Origin: Trichomonas vaginalis G3
Lineage: Eukaryota; Parabasalia; Trichomonadida; Trichomonadidae
Length of the DNA: 64,000 nucleotides
Reading direction: 5' to 3'
NCBI RefSeq assembly: GCF_026262505.1
Contig: NC_067207.1
Coordinates: 17,204,082 to 17,268,081 of the forward strand
Shown: positions 9,617-20,200 of the stretch, piece after piece
Position numbering within the stretch: the stretch's first letter is position 1
How the letters are laid out: each line of letters begins with the position of its first letter
Notes under the pieces: generated by a model
Databases searched by the model: none
What the model was told of the DNA's origin: nothing
What the model saw: the letters and a program-made list of their open reading frames with translations, nothing else
Made by a program: the position numbers and the translations under genes

Positions 9617-9773
9617 TTAGTTTGGTTTGTTTTTCAACTGGTTGTTTAGGTTTTTTAAGTCGGTCTAAAACTTCCTGAGGTATAGGAAGAACTTGACAAA
9701 CACGTGGTTGTGTAACTGCTGGAAGTCGACAAATCCATCTTGAACCCATTTGTCTCAATGCTGTATTGTTCAT
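9617..9773 (-). pseudogene. Small late protein, copy A version, probably broken
   Basis: Counterpart of the 50-residue frame at 34725-34877, starting MNNTALRQMGSRWICRLPAV. It is preceded by the CATCTCAGTAAAAAA motif shared with its neighbours. Function unknown. Confidence 0.55.
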
Positions 9774-9792
9774 TTCATCTCAGTAAAAAACT

Positions 9793-10195
9793 TTACATTC
9801 CCCAAGTTTGAGGTGGTTGCGGTTGGTTATTGTTTACCCACTGTTGTGCATGGTTATATCCTCTGTTTAAAGAATCTTTCACCTTGGTCCATATAGTGTC
9901 CTGCTTGGTTATAGTAGTCATTTGCTTTGTTATAGTAGTTTCCTGCTTCTCTTCCTACATTGTCCATCCATCCTTGAACTTTTCCTCTTGTTTCAGGATT
10001 TGGAATAAGATTTGTTGCATCTCGTGCTACATCCCAACCTTTCTGTACAGTTTGTATAATAGGTTGTGCTTTCTCTTTAAGTATACCTAATGTACTCAAA
10101 ATCTTCCTTCCAACTCCAAATACACCTCTGGCTATTGTTCCACTGCGGGCAAAAAATCTGGATGCAACTCCTGCTAATGCGCCAAATAAACCCAT
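9793..10195 (-). pseudogene. Gly-rich amphipathic late protein, copy A version, broken
   Basis: Homologue of 34897-35298. The N-terminus MGLFGALAGVASRF is glycine-rich and hydrophobic, a possible membrane-active or acylated segment, and the rest is helical and Asn/Gln-rich. It is divergent from the integrase with only 17 bp between the starts. Confidence 0.65.
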
Positions 10196-10212
10196 TTCTT
10201 ATGGGTTAAAAA

Positions 10213-11173
10213 ATGACGAATCCAAACAAGGACCCCTATGTTTCTAAGGCAACAAAAAAAGCACTCATGATAAAAATCTTTAGTTCAACACCAAATGCTT
10301 GGTTTATGGATATCTTGGAAAACATTCCGAGGTATAGAGAAGATGGACCTCCATACTGGCTAATATTTGTCGGTCAAAACACAAGATACTGTGAAGCCAT
10401 ACCATTACAGTCCAAAAATATTTTAGATGTGAAAACTGCTTTGACAATATTCGTTGACAAATACCATCCAACAAAACTGACATCTGACTGTGAAAGTTCT
10501 TTCAAATCAGACGATATTAAAAACTATCTGCGTTCAAAAAATGTAAACCAATATTTCATTGTCGACCAAAACCATTCTGCTCTTGGTGTCATTGACAGTT
10601 GTATAAAAATCTTAAGAGACTTAAACCAACCACAAGGTGGTGAGGTAGATGAAATGTCATATGACGACAAGTATAGACACTTCTCCATGGCAAAGATGAG
10701 ACAAGTTTTAAATATTTACAATAGCCGTAAACAAAAAGGTTTGGGAAACCACTCCCCCGAAGAAATGAAAACAACCCCGACTTAGAGAAAAGACTATATA
10801 TTTAATAGTTTAGTCAAAAGAGACAAACAAGAAAGAATGCCGGGCTTCAAACTTAAGAAAGGTGACAAAGTAAAAATAGAAATACCTAAACGCGACCCAT
10901 ATGAAAATACTATTGACTATGACAACAATGGGAACTCGACAGGTACTCGCATTCGTGTTCGTAAAAATAGAAGAAAGTATACAAGAGAATATTATGAATT
11001 TTTAGGCAAAACATGGCAAAATGTACAGACTGCAAGCAGAAGATAAAACTACTATTGTCAGACCTCGTTTCAAACTTGTCAAAGTTCAAGGTGGTATACT
11101 TTCAAAGACAGTTCCTAACAAATATAAGACAACTCCTGACGAATATGCTAAAGAAGTTGAAAATGACGACTAA
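10213..11173 (+). pseudogene. Retroviral-type integrase, copy A, broken
   Basis: Counterpart of the whole integrase at 35316-36275. The catalytic-core signatures WFMDIL, LTSDCESSF and NHSALGVID are visible, as is a basic C-terminal SH3/chromo-like region (GDKVKIEIPKRDPYENT). Polinton integrases insert the element into host DNA. The copy is broken. Confidence 0.85.
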
Positions 11174-13239
11174 GCAATTCTATACCATGCGTAAACTGTC
11201 ATGTAAGGTGGCATATATTCTTTACTTTGTCCCGTTGTTGTGTATATCCTGAAACGAAATGTGTATGGTTTCCTTCTCCCTGCGTGTCATCCCAGTAACA
11301 ATTTATAGCAAAACTTAACGTCGTCTTTAACATCATATCCTTTACCTTTTGTCATTCCTGACCAATCCCAATATCTATGCTTATGCCAACCTGCTTGAGA
11401 TGTACTTAAATCTATGTAGTGACTGTGTGCAGGTAAATTTTCACCTGAAATCGTTTTACTTCCACCTGTTTCCTTTGAAGAGTTTGCACAATACAAAAAC
11501 CTGTCGACTATTTGTTCCCATGCACCAACACCAAAACATTACTTGAGGACCTCTTGCTTCCATAGATGTATAAATAGAAACCTACTGGGTTCATTAAATC
11601 AAACATATGAGACATTATAGGATTGTCTCTTTTGAACTTAAAATATAGTGCAACTATTTCAGGTTTCTTCTGGTTTGTGTCAGAATATTTTTTATAATAT
11701 AATCTTATGTTTTCAGGGTAGGTAAAGTCTTGACTATAATATTTATTTCTGTCATCTTCATAATAGTATACTATTTCTCGTTTTTTCTATTGCATTATAT
11801 CTTTTATATCTATAAAAATCTAAATATAATGTTAGCTTTTGTTCATCTACATGTGGTGTTCTGACGTCATCTCCATAGTCATAATAATATGGTGCTGGAG
11901 CTGGGTCAGGCAATGTCATATCTGCCATTTCATAAACTCTTAAATATTTCTTTTGTTCGTCTCCATATAAGTTTAAGTAGCAGTTGTTGTCTAATGGAAC
12001 TTTAACTTGTGTACCATCATTCTTTTTATAGCTTACATACATTTCATTGTTATTTTTCGGAATGAGTTTATACCGTGTACCATTTTCTAAGGAATGTACA
12101 AACTCCCATCTAAAATATTTGTTTTCTTCATTGACAGAAAAGTCACCAACCATAGTTTCAATATTTTTTGTTCCAACTAAACTTTGGTATATTTCATTGA
12201 CATATGTTTTATCTGCTTTCTTTTCAAGGCTAACGTTTAAGTCTGTTATTTCAGAAGATGTATGTGTATGTCCAACGTCACTTTTCCTGTTTAAGGTTTC
12301 TTGTAAGTTTGTAATATTTGCAATGGTATGTGTATGTCCAACGGCACTTTTCCTGTTTAAGGTTTCTTGTAAGTTTGTAATATTTGCAATGGTATGTGTA
12401 TGTCCAACGTCACTTTTCCTGTTTAAGGTTTGCTTGTAAGTTGTAATATTTGCAATGGTATGTGTATGTCCAACGGCACTTTTCCTGTTTAAGGTTTCTT
12501 GTAAGTTTGTAATATTTGCAATGGTATGTGTATGTCCAACGTCACTTTTCCTGTTTAAGGTTTCTTGTAAGTTTGTAATATTTGCAATGGTATGTGTATG
12601 TCCAACGGCACTTTTCCTGTTTAAGGTTTCTTGTAAGTTTGTAATATTTGCAATGGTATGTGTATGTCCAACGTCACTTTTCCTGTTTAAGGTTTCTTGT
12701 AAGTTTGTAATATTTGCAATGGTATGTGTATGAGTCTTATTTGCTTTTGTCTCTAAGGTTTCTTGTAAGTCTGTTATTTCAGATATAGAATGTGTATGAG
12801 TCTTTTTAGAATATTCGTTTTCAGCTCTTGTCACTTCACTTGACATTTTATTGTCAACATATTTTTTGTCTGCTAGTTCAGGATGAGTATGTTCTTTTGT
12901 TGCATAAGCTTTGTTAGCTCTTTCTTCTTCTTTTGCTATTGCATCGTCTACATATTCTTTGTCAGCTTTGTTGCCAACATCTGCTTTCAAAAGAAGTTCA
13001 TTTATAGGTTTCTCGTTTAAAGTTCCTTTTGTTGGATTTATACAGACAGTATGGTTCTTATTGTCTTGAAACAGAAACTCATCTGTCATTGGGTTTAATG
13101 TCAGTTTTAAGTTTCCTTCTTTCAATGACTCAGATATCTTAGAATAGTTTGAAAAGTTTGTTGTGTTCTTATTTAGAGCTTGTATAATGAGTTGTCGGTT
13201 GTGTTGTATTTCTCTCATAGACGCTGTTTCATTTGACAT
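11174..13239 (-). pseudogene. Phage-type tail-fibre-like gene region, copy A, broken
   Basis: Starts MSNETASMREIQHN and shares its first part with the copy B gene at 36272-37681: coiled-coil/ADKTYVD repeats and THTH-containing triple-helix-like repeats. It then carries a long 66-bp repeat array and a different C-terminal domain. Sequence near 11180-11540 still resembles the tail-collar end of the copy B protein (NLPAHSHYIDLS). This suggests replacement of the receptor-binding module with the older end left behind. The region is broken as a whole. Confidence 0.75.
12258..12735. repeat. 66-bp tandem repeat array in the tail-fibre gene
   Basis: About seven units encode 22-residue repeats, in minus-strand reading TIANITNLQETLNRKS followed by (D/A)VGHTH. 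Units alternate regularly between Asp and Ala at one position (GTC/GGC on the plus strand), which points to expansion as dimers. HTHT-containing repeats of this kind are common in phage fibres and form trimeric shafts. Confidence 0.9.
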
Positions 13240-13257
13240 TTTTATTCTAGATAAAAT

Positions 13258-14104
13258 ATGCTTCCAATAAAAAAGAAAATTCAAGAGTTGCTACAACTAA
13301 ACCATTAGATGAACTTTTTACTAATGTCGGTCAAAAGTTTGAGACAGAGACCGTAAAGCATGAAGGCTATCGTTTTGACTACCCATTAAGATGGCTAAGA
13401 GACCCATCTGTCACAAAAGCTATTGCTTTCGTAGAATGAAGTTTGTGTCTGTAGAAGATAAAAGTTTTCCATTTATTGTAAGGTTTCATATAGATTATAT
13501 ATCTGAAGGGAAACGAAAAATGTGGAAGAAATTGAGCTAATACAAGTTGACCTTTCATCTTCTCTACAGACTGCGTTAAAAAATATAGAAGATAAAATAA
13601 ATTCATGTTATGCAAAAATATGCTGATGAATATGCAAATACCGAGAGCACACTTTATGTGAGAATTGTATATGACAAACAAAATTCACAAGTGTCATTTC
13701 AAATCTACGAAGACAATCCAAAGAAAGACGAACAAATATATACAGAATTCACTGCAATGTCATGGTATTATTTGCAAAGAATGTTAAATCAGAAAGTCGA
13801 ACTTCCTTTAGCAAATATTTACAGTCGATATGCAAGAGATGAACCATATTTATTTAAAGATGTTTTCGACCCAGCTGCTATTATTGTTCATGCTTCATTT
13901 TCTGGCGCCCAAAACTCTTTCTTATGCTTGGCAAATGACTTTTACGAAAAACCTACAAAGTTATATGAACCACCAAGTGGAAGTATTTCAGACTTTCAAG
14001 TATGGTTTACTACAGATGGAAGAAAAAGAATAATTCCATTATACCATGCGTTTTACTTAGAACTTAGTTTCATATACAACTACTATCGAACGGTAAAAAT
14101 ATAA
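13258..14104 (+). pseudogene. Late structural-like gene, copy A, broken
   Basis: Homologue of 37700-38547 and paralogue of the copy B gene at 33135-33995. The conserved end contains NSFLCLANDFYEKP, EPPSGSISDFQVWFTTDG and LYHAFYLELSFIYNY. The gene is divergent from the tail-fibre gene over an 18-bp palindromic spacer, so the two are probably co-expressed. A capsid or fibre-associated role is plausible but unproven. Confidence 0.7.
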
Positions 14105-14108
14105 TTTT

Positions 14109-14352
14109 TTAATACGGTTGAGGTGTTGGATTTGGTTGCCAACTAGACTGTGGTGCAGGTTCAGGCTGTTGTATAACAGGAGCTTGTTCTTCTGGTTCAG
14201 GGTCTTTAGGTATAATACCAACGAACTGACCTACTCTTTTACCAATATTTTTGACTCCGTTCCAAAATTCCTCTTCCTACGGTTTTTATTCCATTCCATA
14301 TACCTCTTCCAACATTTCGAAAGAAGTTTCCTATCTTACTGAAGAAACCCAT
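14109..14352 (-). pseudogene. Small amphipathic late protein, copy A, broken
   Basis: Counterpart of the whole 80-residue gene at 38552-38794, with a glycine/tryptophan-rich amphipathic N-terminus and a Pro/Gln-rich C-terminus. The upstream TTACTATATGTAAAAAT is the short late-type motif. Confidence 0.65.
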
Positions 14353-14370
14353 TTTACTATATGTAAAAAT

Positions 14371-14733
14371 CTAATGTCCACCTAGTCTCTTACGTTTCCT
14401 GTTGAGTTCCATAGCATTCTTTAACTGGAGCTCATACATTCTGTTTCTCCTCTGGTAGAAAACATACTCTGGGTCAACTCCTGTGTTCGCGTCATCTGCA
14501 TAAAGTTGTTTATATCCCACTTCAGGGTTTGTATAAAACTCTTTCCATCTCATATTTGCATACCATGGTGGCAAACCTAACGCAGCGTCATTTGACATGG
14601 CAGTTTGCATTTGTACATCTGTTGGCACTTGACCATAGTTTGCCATTGCAGTTTGTATTCTAACTTCATTTGGAATATTCTCTGGGTTTGGTTGTCCAGG
14701 TTGCTGTGCATTCGCTAAGTTCTGTGCGTCCAT
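14371..14733 (-). CDS. Conserved 120-residue late protein (copy A)
   Basis: An intact frame whose protein is identical to the copy B one (38813-39175). The N-terminus is Asn/Gln/Pro-rich, followed by two tandem (V/I)QTAM(S/A)N segments, a PPWYANMRWKEF block and a basic Arg/Lys C-terminus (NRKRKRLGGH). The basic tail suggests contact with DNA or virion packaging; no family is recognised. Complete protein conservation between copies implies recent shared ancestry. Confidence 0.78.
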   Translation of the reverse strand: MDAQNLANAQQPGQPNPENIPNEVRIQTAMANYGQVPTDVQMQTAMSNDAALGLPPWYANMRWKEFYTNPEVGYKQLYADDANTGVDPEYVFYQRRNRMYELQLKNAMELNRKRKRLGGH

Positions 14734-14756
14734 TTAATATTAGATAAAAATATCTC

Positions 14757-14888
14757 TTACGAGTACATATACTGAACATTTGCAGGCATTGGTTCATCTT
14801 CATATTCTCTATATCTTTCTGCCACGTCAAATAAGTAAATGACACAATGGAAAAAACCTAAAACAAGTAGTCCTATTTCAAACCACAT
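14757..14888 (-). CDS. 43-residue single-span membrane protein (copy A)
   Basis: Starts MWFEIGLLVLGFFHCVIYLF, a clear hydrophobic span of about 18 residues, followed by an acidic tail ending QYMYS. It lies between the 120-residue late gene and the methyltransferase gene on the same strand, and the same frame is kept in copy B (39199-39330). It could be a small membrane protein of the particle or of the infected cell. Confidence 0.65.
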   Translation of the reverse strand: MWFEIGLLVLGFFHCVIYLFDVAERYREYEDEPMPANVQYMYS

Positions 14889-14912
14889 TTAGTTACCAAT
14901 AAAATTTCTTTG

Positions 14913-15692
14913 TTATGACACATTTTTCCGGTTTATAGGACCTCTCTCATATTCTATCTTGTCATATCTAAACTCATAGTCATGTATATCCTCTAACCAT
15001 CTCATGACACTTTCCAAACCACTTTTATCGGATGTAAAGTAAAAGCATGGATGGTTATGTAAAACGTCTAAAGTTTCTAAAGAGTCTCTCAAAGTCCAGT
15101 CTACTTGGTATTGAAAATCGTATGTGTTAAAGAACGGCGGGTCTACTATAAAGAAAACATTTTCCTTGTTTTTATATTTTTCATACAACTCTGTCCAACG
15201 ACATCTCACAAACTCTATACCCTCAATATATTTTTCTATGTCCTCTTTGAAAACATTTGTATAGTTAAGATATAAAACGTTTGACATAAGTGTTTCAATG
15301 TCATGAACTCTTATAGAACCACTATATAATAGTCTAGAAGATATACTATCCCAGTCAATATATTCTGCTTTTTTCAAAACCTCTCTGACAATATTTTTCT
15401 TATCTAATGGTATACGTTCCATCTTACCTATAGGTATCTTTTCTTTCAACTCACTCAATATTTTGTTTGTGTCTGGTATATGTTTGAGACGGTTCATATA
15501 GTTGTCGAAGTCATTGCATATAATCTTTGAGTCAGGAAATATTGTATGGCACAAATGAGATATATAGAAACTTCCACCGAACAAGTCTACAAATGTTAGA
15601 CCATTCGGTAGTTTCTTAAGTTCTCTCAATATAATATCTTTACATCTACTCTTATTTCCAAAGAACGGTAACGGTGGTTTTGTAAAATTCAT
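14913..15692 (-). CDS. Dam-like DNA N6-adenine methyltransferase, copy A
   Basis: D12-class methyltransferase. Visible motifs are PFFGNKS (SAM-binding FxGxK), FVDLFGGSF (motif I) and the catalytic DPPFFNT. The family transfers a methyl group from SAM to adenine N6 in DNA. It is closely related to the copy B gene 39315-40133. The terminal part differs from copy B, so activity is uncertain. Adenine methylation is known in Trichomonas vaginalis, so a role in marking element or host DNA is plausible. Confidence 0.82.
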   Translation of the reverse strand: MNFTKPPLPFFGNKSRCKDIILRELKKLPNGLTFVDLFGGSFYISHLCHTIFPDSKIICNDFDNYMNRLKHIPDTNKILSELKEKIPIGKMERIPLDKKNIVREVLKKAEYIDWDSISSRLLYSGSIRVHDIETLMSNVLYLNYTNVFKEDIEKYIEGIEFVRCRWTELYEKYKNKENVFFIVDPPFFNTYDFQYQVDWTLRDSLETLDVLHNHPCFYFTSDKSGLESVMRWLEDIHDYEFRYDKIEYERGPINRKNVS

Positions 15693-16500
15693 TTATATAT
15701 AATAATAAAAATGTTTTTTCCTGAAAAGTGACAGATGTTTTATTGTGACTTCTTCGTAAAGACTTTGTTGAGATTTCTTCGTAAATGAGTGTAAATGACC
15801 CAAAAATATATTTTAGGTGAAGAGGTGAGATTTCACCTCTTTTTTCACCTCATTTCTCACCTCTTGAATTTTCATGAATTTCTTCGTAAAGACTTTGTTA
15901 AGACTTCTTCATCTAATTTCTCATGAACTTTCTTGTCTATGTTTTGTCAAGATTTCATCGTAAAGACTTTTGTTGAGATTTCTTCGTAAATGACCCTAGT
16001 AGTATATTTTTGGTGTAAATTTCATGAAAATTCAAGAGGGTGAAAAAATTAGGTGAAAAAAACAGGTGAAATCTCACCTCTTCACCTAAACATTTTTTTG
16101 GTGTAAATTTCATGAAAATTCAAGAGGGTGAAAAATTAGGTGAAAAAACAGGTGAAATCTCACCTCTTCACCTAAAATATATTTTTTGTCTGATTTTACG
16201 AAGAAGTCTTGACAAAACATTTACGAAGAAGAAGTCTTGACAAAACATTTACGAAGAAGTCTTGACAAAACATTTACGAAGAAGAAGTCTTGACAAAAAC
16301 ATTTACGAAGAAGAAGTCTTGACAAAACATTTACGAAGAAGTCTTGACAAAGTCTTTACGATGAAATCTTGACAAAGTCTTTACGATGAAATTCATGAAA
16401 ATTCAAGAGGTGAAAAATGAGGTGAAAAAACAGGTGAAATCTCACCTCTTCACCTAAAATATATTTTTATTGAATTCTGTATAATATTCTGAGTAATATG
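15693..16500. repeat. Subterminal repeat block of copy A
   Basis: No gene is present. The block holds about ten iterons of the TTTACGAAGAAGTCTTGACA type in both orientations (dense at 16195-16385) and four AGGTGAAGAGGTGAGATTTC palindrome blocks (about 15815-15850, 16060-16090, 16130-16175, 16425-16460). Repeats this dense near an element end could be a replication origin or a protein-binding array. Confidence 0.8.
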
Positions 16501-16504
16501 ACAG

Positions 16505-16602
16505 ATGTTTATATAACACTTTCTCCGGTTTATAGGACCTCTCTCATATTCTATCTTGTCATATCAAAACTCATAGTCATGTTTGTCCTCTAAGACTTCA
16601 TT
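16505..16602. repeat. Duplicated methyltransferase-gene fragment at the end of copy A
   Basis: Sequence starting CTTTCTCCGGTTTATAGGAC repeats part of the methyltransferase gene seen at about 14928-15000. It lies where copy B has the inner part of its terminal repeat. Confidence 0.75.
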
Positions 16603-16685
16603 TATACTAAACATCTTCAGGGCTAGAAGGCACGAAGTGCCTGGAAGCCCCACTACCTTTTTTTTTTTTTTTTTTTTTTTTTTTT
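16603..16685. repeat. Right terminal inverted repeat of copy A (outer part)
   Basis: The sequence from ATACTAAACATCTTCAGGGC to the 28-base T run matches the outer end of the copy B right repeat with a few substitutions. The matching stretch is shorter than in copy B, and a repeated piece of methyltransferase-gene sequence lies just inside it. Confidence 0.85.
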
Positions 16686-16910
16686 GTTACGACCTATAAA
16701 AGATAGTTGAAGACATGTAAGTGTAATTTCTAATTTGAATTCTGTTCTTAAATATTTGAAACATTTTACAGATCCATACCTACAACAAAATTCAAGTATA
16801 TGGTTTTCTGATAGAATTTTTTCAAACGAATTTTCATTTAATTCGATTTGTTTTTGTCGGTACATATTAGACTCTTCCGTTGTTATTAGATCAATAAATA
16901 AATGCAAGTC
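16686..16910 (-). pseudogene. DUF3447-type ankyrin protein, internal piece between copies A and B
   Basis: These 225 bp are host DNA trapped between the two Polinton copies. The minus strand reads through without a stop and encodes HLFIDLITTEESN, then ILEFCCRYGSVKCFKYLRTEF, then CLQLSFIGRN. That is the canonical CCxYGSVxCFKxLR...SFIGGN block of trichomonad DUF3447/ankyrin proteins. It follows in frame from the piece 40668-40626 across the AAGTC duplication. The gene continues to the left beyond copy A, outside the window. Confidence 0.85.
16906..16910. repeat. Target-site duplication AAGTC, left of copy B
   Basis: AAGTC lies directly before the A run that begins copy B, and the same five bases follow its closing T run. 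Removing the element and one copy of AAGTC keeps the interrupted host ankyrin frame open. Confidence 0.85.
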
Positions 16911-17066
16911 AAAAAAAAAAAAAAAAAAAAAAAGGTAGTGGGGCCTCCAGGCACTTCGTGCCCTCTAGCCCTGAAGATGTTTAGTATAACTTTGTCCGGA
17001 CAAGTAAGGGTCTATCGTCGCTACTGGAAAAGTTACAGGCGTTCCAAGGAAGTATACTTTGAGAAG
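16911..17066. repeat. Left terminal inverted repeat of copy B
   Basis: A 24-base A run is followed by GGTAGTGGGGCCTCC and continues to GAGAAG at 17066. It matches the reverse complement of 40473-40625 with one visible mismatch apart from the run length. It contains an internal hairpin, GGCACTTCGTGCC. Confidence 0.93.
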
Positions 17067-17200
17067 ACTTTCCCCCTTATAGAATGAGATAGGACGGTAT
17101 TTTACAAAACTGACAACACTTTGACCGAGTAGTTTTTTGTGCTGAACAAATAGTGTCATATAAACATCTGTCAAAAACCGCTTTTTTAACTTCACTTAAA

Positions 17201-20200
17201 ATGCCACGTAAGCTACGTAAGAATATACGTAAGAGGAAGAGAGCATTGAAACATCCAATAGTAAAACTGACACCACAACAACAGTTGCAACAACAAATGC
17301 TGAATGACCCCACTATGTTGCAACAAATGTCAAGCAACCCTATGCTTTTAAACCGAGTTATTGGTGCACAGAGTGGAGGTTTAAGAGCGGCACTTTTAGC
17401 GAAAATGGCAGGCTATGGTGGAGCTGCAGACGGAACAGCTTATAACCCTCAAAGTCAAATGAATTTGAGTTCACTCAAAAAATCAAATAACAGATGTCAA
17501 AAAGTCAAACATAGACATACAGAAACAAATAAGTGAAAACGAAAAGAAACTAGAATATGACAGACACACAAAGAAACTCAATGAGTTAAACGTAGAGAAA
17601 AAGAAGAAAGAAGAACAACTGAAAGAACTAAGTACAGAGGAATATGCGAAAAAAGTGTCAGAAAAAGCAGCAGAAGTAGCAAAAATGGAACAAGATGTCA
17701 TAAATTTGAAAAACCATACTACTCAATATAAAGTACTGAAAGAAATGAAGAGATAAAACAAAAAGCCCTGAAGACATATATGGATAGCGATGAGTATAAA
17801 AAAGAAGTTGAAGCAAATGTAAAGGCAGAAAAATTTTACAGTTGCAAAACCAAACCGTACAGTATGAAAACTTAGCACAAGAAAGTAAAAATAACGACGC
17901 AGCCATGCAAAAGGCAATGAAAAGCGCAGAATATAAAAAGCTAACAATGACTGGTTAGATGCCCAAGCCAACGCTAAAGCAGCCCAACTTATAGGGTCAA
18001 TAAGGACAAAAAAAAGCGGATGAAGACAGTTCAAATGAAGCTTTAACAAATGCTGACTTTAAGAACGCCTTCGAAGCTCTTCATAGTAAGGTGAAACAAG
18101 TGAACGACTTCTCATCTGGAAAGAAACTGAAGTCTGAAGGTTTCGACAAAGAGTTAAAAGAAGTAGCACAAAATATGACGAAAATAACAGATGCAGCAAC
18201 GAGAACAGGCAGTTCAAAGTGCCTATGACGCCGTTAGAGCAACTGTTGTGGAAAGTCAAGAAAAAGAGTTACAACAGACCAAAACAGACCTAGTAAATGC
18301 TTTCTTAAAAACGAAAAGTCAGGTAGGACACTATGCTGCAGATGGAACATATGTGCCAGCTGGTGGAACTTATATACCAGCTGGTGGAACTTATATACTA
18401 GCTAGTGGAACTTATATACCACCAAACCCTCCAAGAGAAGCACCTGCACCAGGACTACCTAAAACATTTACATCGTCACATGGACACAGACACAGGCATG
18501 CACCAAAACCAGCACAACAACCACCTCCACAACCAGCACAACAACCAACAGTTCAAAACCCTGCACAACAACAACCACAAACAGAGCAAGGACATAAAAG
18601 AAGTAGAGAACAAGGAAACCAAGATTTCTTAAAAATGCTTAAAGAAGACTATGGTTACCCAGATACTCTTGACTTTAGTGACAGATATAAAGAAGCTATT
18701 AGAAAGTTCAAGGAAGGAAATACTGACCCGAACCTATTTAGCTTTATGGCTCAGCACCAAATGGGATATAATTTCAAACCTGGAAAATACAAGCTCGCTA
18801 AGGGATATTTTAATAGCATATCATCCAAATGACATGAAGGAATTTACTCCGAGATATTTGGTGTCAGAGCTAAATGACAATTCAACTCTCTTCATGAAAC
18901 GCGTAAAAAATAGAGACGGAACGAAAGAAGAAAGGTTTATGAGTCCGGATGACTTAGATAGGGAACTTGTTAAAAACGGTCTCGGAATATATGAAATGCC
19001 AGCAGATGAGGTACAAGAAACTCCACAGGAAGAAGTTCAGATACAACCAGACATGGAAGAAATAGTTCAGCAACAACAGCTAGAAGAGCCTGAAGGAAAC
19101 GAACAAGTCCCTCCTTTGGAAACTAACTTCACAGAACTAGATGAAGATTTGGAACAGCCGAAAAATCTTGACCCTCAACAAGAGTATGAGGTGAATATGG
19201 AATCTTTCCAAGAGTCTAAGAAAAATTCGGCTGACATGGTAGAAGAATATCGAAAAATGTTTGCCGACATACAAAAGACTCCAACATCAGATGAAAATAT
19301 TCAGCATAGAATGGAAGTACTGAAAGAAAATGTACGCAAAATACAACAACCCTTTTTACTTACGACCATATAACGTTCAATCTTTGGCTGAACTCGGTGA
19401 AAATAAAAGGTTAAATTTCAACAAAACATATAGAAATGAAACATTGTTTAAAGTTCATTCAGAACCTAACCAATATGGAAACAAACCTACTTTTGTTTCT
19501 GCAGACTATGGAACTACAATGAGATGGGGTCATAAAGCTAACCCGGATAGGTGGTTCATAAACTTACAACCACAATTCCAAGAAGTTGTAGACGCAATGG
19601 AAGTGAATGGTGAACCAGATTTAGCTGGTATTTTCAGCGCGGCTTTAATGCCATTGAAAGATATGAAACATGCAGATATTTTGGACCAGTATGAAATGAA
19701 CATGGCTGATGGAAATATAACACCTGACGTTCTAGAACATTTATCTCAAAGAACTACACAGAACCATAAAGATGGTATATTTGGTGAAGAGTTTAGAAAG
19801 AAAGTTAGGATAGAGAAGGAAGAGAACCTATTGTACATGACCTTGCAAACGAAAGTTTACAAAATGTCATAAAAACTTACTTTGCAGACAATGAACGAGA
19901 AGGGATGAATATTTAAGAAAACTCAAATGGACAGTACCAAATGAAATGTTAGTATTGAAAAACATGTTCCTTGACAAAATAAAACCAACTACAGAAATAA
20001 ATGACGCAAGACTGAAACGTTGGGTAAAAGCTTTCCCATTCACAAAAGATATTGTTGGTAACATGGAAAGAAAACCAGAATGGCTACAAAAACATATATT
20101 TGGAAACGAGCTTATTCCATATGGACAAGCTCTGTTTGAAGAGCTTGAACCGGAAACTCAGGAAAGAGTCATGCAAACAATACGCGAAGACTCAAATACA

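Larger units (their letters stand above)
1..16685. mobile_element. Polinton/Maverick-type virus-like element, copy A (left end outside window)
   Basis: This is the right-hand part of a Polinton-type element. Position 1 aligns with position 23677 of copy B, so about 6.8 kb of the element lies to the left of the window. The right end is a partial terminal inverted repeat ending in a 28-base T run. Recognisable parts are an SF3 helicase, an A32-like packaging ATPase, KilA-N proteins, an HNH nuclease, an integrase, a tail-fibre-like gene and an adenine methyltransferase. It is broken, with roughly ten breaks in the visible part. Close similarity to copy B and a still-open interrupted host gene suggest a young insertion. 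Confidence 0.9.

Noticed and set aside
12047-12733. Plus-strand frames with MVCVCPT(A/S)LFLFKVSCKFVIFA repeats
   Set aside because: These are the antisense reading of the 66-bp fibre repeats, whose minus-strand product matches known fibre-repeat patterns.
15693-16500. The direct repeats as a CRISPR array
   Set aside because: Repeats are adjacent or irregularly spaced, occur in both orientations, have no unique equal-length spacers and lie in a eukaryotic mobile element without cas genes.
16653-16938. Lysine-rich small proteins reading into the A/T runs near 16660 and 16930
   Set aside because: The lysine tails come from the homopolymer ends of the two Polintons; only the host ankyrin piece between them is protein-like.
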